Positions 55,059-63,789 of a stretch of DNA of 64,000 nt are shown here, piece by piece. Within the stretch, counting starts at the first letter, position 1. The number at the start of each line of letters is the position of its first letter. A program made the translations under genes and the position numbers. This stretch comes from Candidatus Uabimicrobium amorphum. GTDB lineage: Bacteria; Planctomycetota; Uabimicrobiia; Uabimicrobiales; Uabimicrobiaceae. The notes below the pieces were generated by a model. The model did no database searches. It worked only from the letters and a program-made list of their open reading frames with translations, and had not been told where the DNA came from. Where the stretch lies: NCBI RefSeq assembly GCF_009002475.1, contig NZ_AP019860.1:2108001-2172000 (forward strand). Reading direction: 5' to 3'.

Positions 55059-57362
55059 TTAAAAATCACTGTACTCTACTTCCTTCAATGGAACAATATC
55101 AGTATTGGGTGACACACTTTCTGCTTTAGTTCCCTGTTGTTGTAAAAGAGAACTGTGTATTGCAGGTATGGTATTTACTTCGCGGCGAGCAAAAAATGTA
55201 ATCACACTGTTTAGATTGTTCGCTGCCGTTTGTTGCTCTATAACCTGAACAACAGAGCTTTCTTCAATCTTTTGCAGCATGTGGCGCATATTTTTAAGTG
55301 GTATTTTTTGTTCCTGGCACCACTCTTTTACACGAATGAGTAGTTGTAAACGACTTTGCATGATACCTATTATTTCTTTTGCCAACTGTTGGCGATTTGT
55401 CAGTTGGTTCAATACATGAAAATCATTTGCGCTATCAATTACTTGTCTAGTTGTTTCGTGGAGGAAAAATTGAATATTCGAAGCCACTCCTTGGTATTCT
55501 TTCGCTAGTATAGCAAAGGCCTCATGAGGAAGAGAGTTTGAAGCTTCAATAGAAGTATTGAGGGACAGAATACTCGACGTAAAAGATAAGCTTTTCGCTC
55601 GGTTAATCGTCGCAGAGATATTGTGCTGGTATTTCGTAAGTTGATTTACTAGATTTGATATTTTGTCTATGTTTTGCACGTTTTCACGCAAAATCTTAAT
55701 TAATTTCTTAAAAACTTTTTCGACATTCTCCAACATCTCTTCTAAATTTTGATTCGCATTGATAAATTCCTGAAGTTGACTGTTGGCCTCATAACACTTT
55801 AAGCGTAAATTCTCTGCCTCTTTTGCGTTGCTACTTAGACTCTCCTCTACTTTACACAAATTGTTTTTTATCTCTTGCCATTGGTGCGCGTCATTACACG
55901 ACAAATGATAAACACCACTAAAATGCGGCGCAAGACAATAGTAGCAAATTACTAATGTGAATATGGCGAGCATGATGATGACAAAATACATAGAGTGTTG
56001 CCCATATCCCGGAGACTTTTTCATGGCAATAACGCCTTGCTGTTGAAATATTTGAATAGGGGCTACTTTTTCCAAGTCATTTAGTAGTAAACTTTGTCTC
56101 CCCATAAACAACTGAAATTCAACGTCTTTCGTATTCACCGAAACTTGCTTTTCAATTTTATTCCCAGAAGTCCGAATAACAATGTAAAGAGGAAAATGTT
56201 CTTCCAGGGCTATTTTTTGTATTAAATATATATTTCCCCAGCCTTTATTGGAAGAGTCCACAACCATGGCAAAAGATTTTTTTTGCAGGTGTGATTTTAG
56301 GAAGTCCGTAATTTTTGCATCCGTATTTTCCATCTTAAAAAGTGTCTGCATCGTCTTTGCGAAAAAAACATGTACGGACGACTGTTCATTTACATGATAG
56401 AAGTTTGTTAAGAATTGTAAATCGCGGTACAATACATCACGCAGTTGCGATTCAATGTATAGAGTCCACGGAGTATTTGAAATTTTCTGAAATGATCCCA
56501 CAACAAATCTTTGGTTCACACCGCGGTATATCGATGATCCACTGTTTTTTCCCGTCGTGGAAACAAATATATCCACTTTACGTTGTTGAGATTTCGCATT
56601 GAGATCGTTGTGCGAAAGAAAAATGTTTGAAATGATGGGAGTATTGCCTTCACGCAACAAAGGTTCTAGCGTGTCACTCAATTTAATTTCGAAAATAGTC
56701 ACAGAGCCTTTTGTCGGTGAACATACAAAAAGGGTATCTTGTCCGTTGAAGATACATGTTTGTTTTTTTCCCTGGATAAAGGCTTTAGAAATCGCTAAAG
56801 CACTATACTCCTTGGTGTTTATATTGCGACGAAATATAGAGTCTTTTGATTTATCACTACTCCATACCACTTCACCATCTAACGCGACAAAGTGAACATG
56901 CTTGAACTTTCTCGATTTAGCAAACAACGCGACCTTACTGGCATAACGATTGTATTTTTTCCAAATGTCCGTTTTGTTTTGTTTATAACTTCGACGTAAA
57001 TTCTCCATCATTTTGGCAAAAAATGGATTATCGTTAAACAACTCTATTTCTGTTTGTAAACTCGCGTAAAATTTTTGTACAGCGCGGCTTTTTTCTTTAG
57101 CAATATATCTTTGATGTAGCGCAGCATCTTGATAAGACTTTTTCGCACAAGAAACCATATAGTCTAAATTTCTCTTTTTTTGCTGAAAGTACTCGACAAA
57201 AAAACGTTTGATTTTGTGCTCGTTTATGTTCTGATATTGATGCGTTGATTTATTGTAAAAGTAGCAATAAAAAATAAAACTTATTATGGTTACGATGACA
57301 ACTGTTGCAACAATAATAATAAATACTTTATTTTTGAGATCGTGTATTTTTGCTGGCAACAT
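55059..57362 (-). CDS. Divergent membrane chemoreceptor
   Basis: The protein has 767 residues from the ATG at 57362 (a TTG at 57380 is possible). One helix near the N-terminus ('VFIIIVATVVIVTIISFIFYC'), a periplasmic region of about 430 residues with long helices and a Cache-like part ('KHVHFVALDGEVVWSSDKS', 'NTPWTLYIESQLRDVLYRDL'), then a second helix ('YFVIIMLAIFTLVICYYCL'). The cytoplasmic part is coiled coil with a weak MCP tip, 'SSILSLNTSIEASNSL ... AFAILAKEYQGVA', recognisable against the MCP consensus. It is likely the first gene of the chemosensory operon and a fast-evolving receptor for the same CheA. Confidence 0.8.
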   Translation of the reverse strand: MLPAKIHDLKNKVFIIIVATVVIVTIISFIFYCYFYNKSTHQYQNINEHKIKRFFVEYFQQKKRNLDYMVSCAKKSYQDAALHQRYIAKEKSRAVQKFYASLQTEIELFNDNPFFAKMMENLRRSYKQNKTDIWKKYNRYASKVALFAKSRKFKHVHFVALDGEVVWSSDKSKDSIFRRNINTKEYSALAISKAFIQGKKQTCIFNGQDTLFVCSPTKGSVTIFEIKLSDTLEPLLREGNTPIISNIFLSHNDLNAKSQQRKVDIFVSTTGKNSGSSIYRGVNQRFVVGSFQKISNTPWTLYIESQLRDVLYRDLQFLTNFYHVNEQSSVHVFFAKTMQTLFKMENTDAKITDFLKSHLQKKSFAMVVDSSNKGWGNIYLIQKIALEEHFPLYIVIRTSGNKIEKQVSVNTKDVEFQLFMGRQSLLLNDLEKVAPIQIFQQQGVIAMKKSPGYGQHSMYFVIIMLAIFTLVICYYCLAPHFSGVYHLSCNDAHQWQEIKNNLCKVEESLSSNAKEAENLRLKCYEANSQLQEFINANQNLEEMLENVEKVFKKLIKILRENVQNIDKISNLVNQLTKYQHNISATINRAKSLSFTSSILSLNTSIEASNSLPHEAFAILAKEYQGVASNIQFFLHETTRQVIDSANDFHVLNQLTNRQQLAKEIIGIMQSRLQLLIRVKEWCQEQKIPLKNMRHMLQKIEESSVVQVIEQQTAANNLNSVITFFARREVNTIPAIHSSLLQQQGTKAESVSPNTDIVPLKEVEYSDF

Positions 57363-57586
57363 GTTTTTTCTTTCTTTCAACTTATTGATGTAAATGAATC
57401 ATTTTATGAAGATGTTTCGTGGCGCTGCAAAACATTCAAATCGCTCTTAATATACAAAATTTACGTTTATTTTTATACAAAATATTTGGAAAAATTTTGT
57501 CATAATTTAAGTAAATGATAATTTTAAAGTTAAAGTTAACCATCTGCCAAACGTCCGCTTTTATAGATAAACAGAAGGAGTTTTTT

Positions 57587-58558
57587 GTGAAACGATTGTT
57601 ACTCATTACACCCATAATACTTTGTTGCTATGCGCAAAACTCCATAGCGGAGAAACATTTCCAAACATCACTTACAGAATACTACGAAAAGCACTCTTAC
57701 GAAAAAGCTTGGAACGAAAACGAAACTGCTCTCGATAAACACAAAGATGCAAGATACTTTGCCCACAAAGCGAAAATGCTCTTTGTCGGGCATGGTACAC
57801 AAAAAAACCCCACGCAAGCAAAAAAAATCGTACGCGATATTTTACCAAAGCTAGTGCAAAACCAAGATCCTTTTTCGCTATACATGAGCGGATGGTTTTA
57901 CTTTGTTCCTGTTGGTACGGACAAAAATCTAAACAAATCACTATCTTTGTTTACCAAGGCGGGAGAGAAAAACTTTAGTCCGGCAATGAATCATATTGGT
58001 GTTATGTATCGCTATGGCTTAGGTGTGGAGAAAAATCTAGACACAGCAATGATGTGGTATCAAAAAGCATCAAAGCTCAACTCCGCATATGCCATGACCA
58101 ACATAGCCAACATGTACTACTACGGTTCTGGCGTAGAGAAAAACTTAAAAGAAGCCGCTCGCTGGTTCGAAAAGGCAGCCAATTTGGATTTTCCGGAAGC
58201 CATGTATCGCTATGGAATCATGAACTACTATGGTGAAGAAATAGAGCTAAACCAAGAAAGAGCCATAGAATTTTTCCAAAAAGCCGCGGCAAAAAAACAC
58301 GCTTTATCCATGTTTAATCTAGGTGTTGTTTATTTTTACGGCACCGGAGCACCTTCGGATTTCGCAACGGCGTACAAATGGTTCCTGGAAGCAAGTAAGT
58401 ACAATCACGGGGAATCAATGGCTTTTCTTGGGGAAATGCACGAAAAAGGCTTTGGTAGAGACAAAGACCTGAGTAAGGCCATGCAGTGGTTTACAAAAGG
58501 CGCTGCTTTGGGAAATAAAAGAAGTATCGAAAAATTAGAAAAATACAAAAAAAATTAA
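57587..58558 (+). CDS. Secreted Sel1-repeat protein
   Basis: The protein has 323 residues from the GTG at 57587, which has AAGGAG six bases upstream; the frame extends further up without a ribosome site. It has a signal peptide ('LLLITPIILCCYAQNSIA'). At least six Sel1 repeats follow: 'AMNHIGVMYRYGLGVEKNLD', 'AMTNIANMYYYGSGVEKNLK', 'AMYRYGIMNYYGEEIELNQE', 'SMFNLGVVYFYGTGAPSDF', 'SMAFLGEMHEKGFGRDKDLS'. Sel1 solenoids bind proteins, often at the envelope. It is divergent from the chemosensory operon (224 bases apart), with no proven link. Confidence 0.9.
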   Translation: MKRLLLITPIILCCYAQNSIAEKHFQTSLTEYYEKHSYEKAWNENETALDKHKDARYFAHKAKMLFVGHGTQKNPTQAKKIVRDILPKLVQNQDPFSLYMSGWFYFVPVGTDKNLNKSLSLFTKAGEKNFSPAMNHIGVMYRYGLGVEKNLDTAMMWYQKASKLNSAYAMTNIANMYYYGSGVEKNLKEAARWFEKAANLDFPEAMYRYGIMNYYGEEIELNQERAIEFFQKAAAKKHALSMFNLGVVYFYGTGAPSDFATAYKWFLEASKYNHGESMAFLGEMHEKGFGRDKDLSKAMQWFTKGAALGNKRSIEKLEKYKKN

Positions 58559-58717
58559 TAGTACCTGCACGTGTTGCCTAAAATCACCGTGACCTTGACC
58601 GTAATCGTGATCGTAACCGTAGCCGTAATCGTCGCCGATTTATTCGGTCACGGTCGAGTTCACGGCCCAATGCCATTGACTTAAGCGTAAACAACCTATA
58701 ATGAAGACTTACACCTC

Positions 58718-58778
58718 GTGTTCTCTGGAACTACAAAACAAAATGGCTTTGTAATTTTGACCGTAAGCAATAACTGTA
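58718..58778 (+). repeat. Dispersed intergenic repeat, copy 2
   Basis: It aligns with 35434-35496 in the same orientation over about 60 bases at roughly three quarters identity, including the shared block CCGTAAGCA. It lies inside the repeat block 58575-59105. Confidence 0.6.
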
Positions 58779-58867
58779 CAACACTTTATACGACCAAGTT
58801 GTACAATCCCAACAGCAAGTTGAAATAGGTTCATTTTAATAAAACAACAGCGAGCTGTTGGGTATGT

Positions 58868-58892
58868 TCATCCCTGACTTGATCAGGGATGA
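58868..58892. repeat. REP-like hairpin
   Basis: A perfect ten-base stem, TCATCCCTGA/TCAGGGATGA, with a CTTGA loop. Palindromes of this type are widespread intergenic repeats in many bacteria (from memory). It is followed by a T-rich run and could also act as a terminator. Confidence 0.7.
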
Positions 58893-59154
58893 CACTGGTA
58901 AGGTAGTTTTTTAGTTTTAGAGAAAAAAATGTAATTCTTTTATTTGTAGTACTTTATGTCTTAGCTTGACAGCCATGCGCTTTCGCGGGAATGACATAAA
59001 TTCGTAAGTTTTTTACTGAATAACACTTACTTATTAAGCCAATGGCATTGACGGTCACGGTCACGGTCACAGTCACGGCGACGATTACGGCTACGGTTAC
59101 GATTTTTATACTTCGCATTTTTAGGGACCGGCACTAGACGCTAACATTGAATCC

Positions 59155-60369
59155 CTATTTCTTCTCGCCGTGTACGGAAAAATAAACTTCTGACAATGGT
59201 ATGGTCACATCTGTGGAAAATTCAGCGATACACACTTGGCTTCTCACCTCGACAATTTTACCATCGCTCACTTTTTGATTGTCGCTTTTTCGATACAATG
59301 ATACGTTTTGTTTCTCGCGTAGATAGCTACTTTTCCCGGTTTCCAGCACATATTGGGTAGCCATTTGCGGAAGATCTACCTGCTCTTCATTCCAAGTAAC
59401 TTTACGTTCTACTTTGGCGATGACACGTCCACTTAGTAAACCTGTCGGTTTATTTTTGCGCAAATCTATATTGACATATAGTATATTTACTTCACCTTTT
59501 TGATTAGGCCCTGCAATCACTCTAACGGTAGAGGGCGTCTTAAATAACAGCGCAATCATCTGTGAACTATTATATATCTGAGGACGATGAATAGGGCCGT
59601 CTTTGGTTTTGATTTGCTTAATAGGCTTTACATAATCGGCAACATCAATCCGCAAATGCAAATGATGATTCTGATCCTTTTTGGGAAACGGTAAAATGTG
59701 AAGATTGAATTTTCTTTCTAATTTCTTTAATTCTGGTATCGTGACTTTTTGTGGTTGGTTCACAATTTGAACATAACGATAGCCACTCACATAGTTTAGA
59801 TTTTCTTTACTCGCCATCTCCAACTTGTTAATGAAATTATCGGCGATGGCAATCGTTGGTGAAGCCATCACCGTTGCGTGTTTCTTAAAATAGGTGATTT
59901 GCTGCTGCGCCTCTTCTGTCTTGACCGCGTCCACCACAATATGCACATTGGGAAACTGCCATTTCTCTTTTTCTTTTAACTGTACTTTATCTAGAGGAAT
60001 TGCTCTGACCAACTGAATCTGCACAGAAAAAGAACGCAACACCTCCATCTTACGTAAAAAATACGCGATTTCACGATTGGCTTGTGGGGTGGCCACAACC
60101 ACAATATCCGACTTCACAACTTCCATACTATGTAGTTGTGGTAAAAGTTTCTTGGCACTTAAGTGTTCACGTATATTCGTAAACAAATGTTCTTCCGCTT
60201 TTTTTTCCATAGACGAAACGCCACCTTTATCTGACATGCGAATATTCCCTGCTTTGGAGAGATACTTTTCAATATCAAAGTGACGTACTTCCGCCGCATG
60301 CAGACTTTCCTGGGCATATATTGCCACAGCGAATAACAGCATAAAAACAATATAGTAAACCTTATTCAT
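59155..60369 (-). CDS. Secreted protein resembling secretin N-domain regions
   Basis: The protein has 404 residues. The ATG has AGGAG six bases upstream, and a signal peptide follows ('VYYIVFMLLFAVAIYAQ'). The segment 'SDIVVVATPQANREIAYFLRKMEVLRSFSVQIQLVRAIPL' resembles a secretin N1-type domain followed by the first strand of a secretin core, and 'VMASPTIAIADN' resembles the next secretin strand, but the C-terminal 150 residues are not a recognisable pore. It overlaps the anti-sigma gene by eight bases. Its expression with the ECF sigma pair suggests an envelope-stress or secretion-related role. Function uncertain. Confidence 0.7.
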   Translation of the reverse strand: MNKVYYIVFMLLFAVAIYAQESLHAAEVRHFDIEKYLSKAGNIRMSDKGGVSSMEKKAEEHLFTNIREHLSAKKLLPQLHSMEVVKSDIVVVATPQANREIAYFLRKMEVLRSFSVQIQLVRAIPLDKVQLKEKEKWQFPNVHIVVDAVKTEEAQQQITYFKKHATVMASPTIAIADNFINKLEMASKENLNYVSGYRYVQIVNQPQKVTIPELKKLERKFNLHILPFPKKDQNHHLHLRIDVADYVKPIKQIKTKDGPIHRPQIYNSSQMIALLFKTPSTVRVIAGPNQKGEVNILYVNIDLRKNKPTGLLSGRVIAKVERKVTWNEEQVDLPQMATQYVLETGKSSYLREKQNVSLYRKSDNQKVSDGKIVEVRSQVCIAEFSTDVTIPLSEVYFSVHGEKK

Positions 60370-60751
60370 TGTGTTCTCCTAAATGGTAGTGATAGTATGT
60401 CATCCGATGTTCATTCTCGGAAATGTATGTCGTAGAAGATTCGATACTTAATACTTTAACGGAACTCTCTTCTTTGCTGTTGTCAAAAAGAAGGATAAAG
60501 CATGTCACAACAATCATTGCCGCTAACAAAAATTGCCTCCGGTATCCCATAGTAAAATGTGTTTTTTGTTTTTTATTTGGCGAGAGTTCTGTTGTACGTT
60601 TGCGTAAAGCAAATATCCATTCCGCCAGTTCCAAAGTTTCACGACAGTGTTGGCATAGGGAAATATGATTAAGTACTTCGTGTTGATCTTCTTTCGTAAT
60701 TTCACCGTTAAGGTAATGTAGCCATTTATTTTTTGCTTGTCGACAATCCAA
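60362..60751 (-). CDS. Anti-sigma factor, zinc-finger (zf-HC2) membrane protein
   Basis: The protein has 129 residues and starts at TTG 60751, directly next to the sigma factor stop, with GGGAG seven bases upstream. The N-terminal ZAS/zf-HC2 motif is clear: Cys3, then 'HISLCQHC' (His-x3-Cys-x2-Cys). One transmembrane helix ('LLAAMIVVTCFILLF') and a short periplasmic tail follow. It should hold the ECF sigma factor inactive at the membrane until a signal arrives. The gene order sigma/anti-sigma/third gene is standard. Confidence 0.92.
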   Translation of the reverse strand: MDCRQAKNKWLHYLNGEITKEDQHEVLNHISLCQHCRETLELAEWIFALRKRTTELSPNKKQKTHFTMGYRRQFLLAAMIVVTCFILLFDNSKEESSVKVLSIESSTTYISENEHRMTYYHYHLGEHNE

Positions 60752-61276
60752 TTATGTTCTCCCACCAAAAAAGTTTTGCAATAACTTCGAACTGCGGCTC
60801 AAGCTACTTTTGACAGTGCCAACGGGTGTATTTAGTATCTGCGCGATTTCTTTCGCAGAATGAGATTCATAGTGGTAGAGAAGAAAAATAATCCTTGCTT
60901 TTTTATCGAGTAGTGACAACGGTTTATGAATTTCATCAAAGAACTCACATGTATCGAACGATTTTTTTCCGGGAACATCGCGGCTTAAACGCTCCCACCA
61001 ACGTCGTTTTCGTTTATAGTTAATCGCCACATTGGTCGTTACCTTGAGTACCCACGTATAGAATGGATAGCGAAAATCGTATAGCGAAATTTTTGTGTAC
61101 AAACGCATCCAAACCTCCTGAGATATATCTTCTAACTCCCAACGGTCTTGCGTAAAACGCAATAGCAAAGCAAAAATACGATCTCTGTAGCGATCCACTA
61201 TTTTTGGCCATCCTTCGCTATTTCCTTCCTGGAGAGCTTTGATCTCTTCGTCCAACGACATATTTCTTCCATTCAT
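60752..61276 (-). CDS. ECF RNA polymerase sigma factor
   Basis: The protein has 174 residues. Region 2 is 'VDRYRDRIFALLLRFTQD ... EDISQEVWMRLYTKI' with 'FYTWVLKVTTNVAINYKRKR'. Region 4 is 'LLDKKARIIFLLYHYESHS' and 'EIAQILNTPVGTVKSSLSRS'. It lacks region 3, as ECF factors do. Start at ATG 61276; an ATG at 61261 is the alternative. It directs polymerase to a small regulon, likely including its own operon. The 400-base gap upstream would carry its promoter. Confidence 0.95.
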   Translation of the reverse strand: MNGRNMSLDEEIKALQEGNSEGWPKIVDRYRDRIFALLLRFTQDRWELEDISQEVWMRLYTKISLYDFRYPFYTWVLKVTTNVAINYKRKRRWWERLSRDVPGKKSFDTCEFFDEIHKPLSLLDKKARIIFLLYHYESHSAKEIAQILNTPVGTVKSSLSRSSKLLQNFFGGRT

Positions 61277-61676
61277 TTCTTGCGGTTATTCACACACTCT
61301 ACGTATTACCTTACTTTCGCATTTATATACACTTCTTTTTTCAAAATGGTTGCACAAAAAAAATATTTATTTACTCCAGCAAAAATGGTTCTTTCAGTTA
61401 ACGCCTATAAACAACTTTTATATATAGCCTTACGAAAGTACTTCTCTAAAAAATCACCAACAGGAGCAGAATAAACGATGAATTGCGCGCAAATGTCTAA
61501 AAAACTTAAACTCAGCAGCCGTTCTTCCCTTTATAAATTGCTTGACATCAACTATTCCTATGATATCATTAGGCTTTCCATGTAGTTAGATAAAAACTTT
61601 TGATTTCGTTAGCAGACGCAACAAAGGCTTTTACCTAGCTATCCACCGAAATATACCTCTATTAAGGATGAGAAGA
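61277..61676. other. Gene-less divergent intergenic region
   Basis: This is 400 bases between the ECF sigma gene (minus) and the peroxiredoxin gene (plus). It contains a candidate promoter at 61542-61569. Short open frames (for example 61280-61474) have no ribosome site or coding character. No structured RNA recognised. Confidence 0.55.
61542..61569 (+). promoter_or_regulatory. Candidate sigma70 promoter for the peroxiredoxin gene
   Basis: TTGACA (61542-61547) and TATCAT (61564-61569) are separated by 16 bases, 108 bases upstream of the start codon at 61677. Confidence 0.45.
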
Positions 61677-62159
61677 ATGACGGAACAAAACGCTTTGAAA
61701 GTAGGAGATGTTGCCCCAGATTTTACTTTAAAAAGTCATGATTTAGAGGATGTCACTCTGAGTTCATTCAAAGGAAAAAATGTAGTATTGCTATTTTTCC
61801 CTTTTGTAAACACCGGTGTTTGTGAAAAAGAGCTTTGCTATGCTCGTGATAATATGGGAAAATATGAAGAGTTGAATGCTCAAGTTTTGGCGATTAGTGT
61901 TGACAGTCCTTTTTCGCAAAAACTATGGGTAGAAAAACATAAATTTTCCTTTCCTCTACTCAGTGACTTCAATAAAAAAGTCAGCGCACTATATGGATCC
62001 CTTTTTGAAAGTTTTGTGCCAGAAAAATTTGATTTTCACGGTGTGTCAAAAAGATCTGCATTTGTTGTGGATGGTGAAGGGAAATTAAAATACTGCGAAG
62101 TATTAGAAAATCCAGGGCAAGAACCAAATTACGAAGCGATTCAACAAGCCTTATCCTAA
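61677..62159 (+). CDS. Peroxiredoxin (AhpE/BCP-type thiol peroxidase)
   Basis: The protein has 160 residues from the ATG at 61677, with AAGGA eight bases upstream; an ATG at 61668 overlaps that site. The peroxidatic Cys49 is in 'FPFVNTGVCEKELC', in the P-x3-T-x2-C context with the Thr position shifted (the family has FTGVC; here NTGVC). Cys54 could be the resolving residue. The N-terminal 'VGDVAPDFTLKSHD' and 'AFVVDGEGKLKY' are typical. It reduces H2O2 and organic peroxides with thiols. It forms a single-gene unit ended by a hairpin. Confidence 0.93.
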   Translation: MTEQNALKVGDVAPDFTLKSHDLEDVTLSSFKGKNVVLLFFPFVNTGVCEKELCYARDNMGKYEELNAQVLAISVDSPFSQKLWVEKHKFSFPLLSDFNKKVSALYGSLFESFVPEKFDFHGVSKRSAFVVDGEGKLKYCEVLENPGQEPNYEAIQQALS

Positions 62160-62163
62160 GACT

Positions 62164-62185
62164 CTTGGAGACGTATGTCTCCAAG
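62164..62185 (+). terminator. Terminator after the peroxiredoxin gene
   Basis: A perfect nine-base stem, CTTGGAGAC/GTCTCCAAG, with a GTAT loop begins five bases after the stop and is followed by TTATATT. Confidence 0.65.
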
Positions 62186-62282
62186 TTATATTGGTCCCAA
62201 CTCTAGATATTAAAATATGTGTTTACTGCAAGTATATTCCATATTTACGGTTCAAAAACAATTCTTAAGATAGGAAAATACA

Positions 62283-63161
62283 ATGGAAAACAGAGAGCAA
62301 TTAAATAGAAATTTAGCACAAATGCTTAAAGGTGGCGTGATCATGGACGTTGTAAATGCGGAGCAAGCTAAAATTGCAGAAGATGCTGGAGCAGTCGCGG
62401 TCATGGCCCTAGAGAGAGTTCCTGCCGACATTCGTAAGCAAGGTGGAGTTGCCAGAATGTCAGACCCAAGCCTAATTATTGAAATAAAAGAAGCGGTTTC
62501 CATTCCGGTAATGGCGAAAGCACGTATTGGTCATTTTGTAGAGGCCCAGATACTTGAAGCGTTAAAGATCGACTATATCGACGAATCTGAAGTATTAACT
62601 CCTGCTGATGAAAAACACCATATCAATAAAAAAGTATTTTCAATCCCTTTTGTGTGTGGGGCAACAAACTTAGCAGAAGCTTTACGTCGCATTGCAGAAG
62701 GGGCAGCGATGATCCGTACCAAAGGTGAAGCGGGAACCGGTAATGTCGTAGAAGCTGTTCGCCACATGCGCGCCATACGCGAAGGCATTAAAACAATTTC
62801 TGGTATGGAGCCTCAAGAAATAATGGTGTGGGCAAAAGAAAACGGTGCGCCTTACGAATTAACATGTGAGGTGGCAAAAAACGGTAAATTACCTGTCGTC
62901 AATTTTTCTGCGGGAGGAATTGCAACACCTGCCGATGCAGCACTGATGATGCAGTTGGGTGCGGAAGGGGTATTTGTTGGTTCCGGTATCTTTAAGTCTG
63001 AGAATCCACAAAAAACAGGTGAAGCCATCGTCAAAGCCACAAGTGACTACAAAAACCCACAAGTACTGGCGGAAGTCTCTAGAAATTTAGGCAATGCAAT
63101 GTCAGGTTTGGAAATAGCACAAATTCCAGAAGATCAAAAGCTGGCAAAGCGAGGCTGGTAA
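62283..63161 (+). CDS. pdxS: Pyridoxal 5'-phosphate synthase subunit PdxS
   Basis: The protein has 292 residues, the usual length. It is highly conserved: '[37 protein letters not shown]'-type start (Asp22, Lys79 in '[10 protein letters not shown]'), '[14 protein letters not shown]', '[28 protein letters not shown]', '[30 protein letters not shown]'. It joins ribose 5-phosphate, glyceraldehyde 3-phosphate and ammonia from PdxT into PLP in the cytosol. The stop overlaps the pdxT start (TAATG). Confidence 0.98.
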   Translation: MENREQLNRNLAQMLKGGVIMDVVNAEQAKIAEDAGAVAVMALERVPADIRKQGGVARMSDPSLIIEIKEAVSIPVMAKARIGHFVEAQILEALKIDYIDESEVLTPADEKHHINKKVFSIPFVCGATNLAEALRRIAEGAAMIRTKGEAGTGNVVEAVRHMRAIREGIKTISGMEPQEIMVWAKENGAPYELTCEVAKNGKLPVVNFSAGGIATPADAALMMQLGAEGVFVGSGIFKSENPQKTGEAIVKATSDYKNPQVLAEVSRNLGNAMSGLEIAQIPEDQKLAKRGW

Positions 63162-63751
63162 TGAAAACAGTTGGTGTTTTGGCTTTCCAAGGAAGTGTTA
63201 TAGAGCACAAAAAAAAAATAAACGAAGCGGGAGCTGATGCACGCGAAGTTCGTCACCCAGAGGATTTAAATGCTATTGATGCAATTATTCTCCCGGGTGG
63301 CGAGAGTACTTGCATCACCAGAATGTTAAACGAATTCCAGCTAATGGAGCCTCTTGCACAAAAAATTCAACAAGGTTTACCTGTATGGGGAACTTGTGCA
63401 GGGGCTATACTTCTTTCACGTAATGTAGATGGGCAGCCAAACCCACTACCTCTAGGTATCGTTGACATAGATATCGAGCGAAATTCATACGGCAGTCAAC
63501 TCGATAGCTTTCAATATCAAACGCCAGTTTCTTTTCTAGATAATCGCCAGGTAAACTTAATATTTATCAGAGCACCGCGCATTCATTCTGTACATACTTG
63601 TGAAAACCTACTTAATATTGAATGGAAGCAACAGCAAGAAATCGTCGCAGTAAAACAAAACAACATATTTATCACTACTTTTCATCCAGAATTAGATTCG
63701 GGTTGCACATTTCATCGTTACTTTATAGATAATTACATAAAGACGCCCTAA
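63161..63751 (+). CDS. pdxT: PLP synthase glutaminase subunit PdxT
   Basis: The protein has 196 residues. It has the class I glutaminase triad: Cys79 in 'GTCAGAIL', and His/Glu in 'FHPELD' near residues 175-177. 'VLAFQGSVIEH', 'LPGGESTCI' and 'RAPRI' are family signatures. It hydrolyses glutamine and channels ammonia to PdxS. It is translationally coupled to pdxS. Confidence 0.97.
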   Translation: MKTVGVLAFQGSVIEHKKKINEAGADAREVRHPEDLNAIDAIILPGGESTCITRMLNEFQLMEPLAQKIQQGLPVWGTCAGAILLSRNVDGQPNPLPLGIVDIDIERNSYGSQLDSFQYQTPVSFLDNRQVNLIFIRAPRIHSVHTCENLLNIEWKQQQEIVAVKQNNIFITTFHPELDSGCTFHRYFIDNYIKTP

Positions 63752-63789
63752 CCAAACATTTATAACTCCTGACATTAAGGAATATAGTA

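Larger units (their letters stand above)
58575..59105. repeat. Repeat-rich intergenic block with long inverted hexamer arrays
   Basis: This is the 596-base gene-less stretch 58559-59154. The left side (58575-58637) and right side (59050-59103) are degenerate six-base arrays of the CGTAAC/CGTGAC type. A 28-base stretch (58610-58637) is the exact reverse complement of 59076-59103. CAATGCCATTG at 58668-58678 is also mirrored near 59040-59050. Between them are several hairpins: CCCAACAGC/GCTGTTGGG (58808-58816 with 58854-58862), a ten-base stem at 58868-58892, and an eight-base stem (58953-58960 with 58993-59000). No gene is seen. It may be a nested or decayed MITE-like element. Confidence 0.8.

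Noticed and set aside
58953-59000. Possible tRNA- or sRNA-like fold in the repeat block
   Set aside because: Only a simple eight-base hairpin. No cloverleaf, anticodon arm or TPsiC sequence.
61280-61474. Open frames in the sigma/peroxiredoxin gap
   Set aside because: No ribosome site and no coding character. They lie in a divergent regulatory region.
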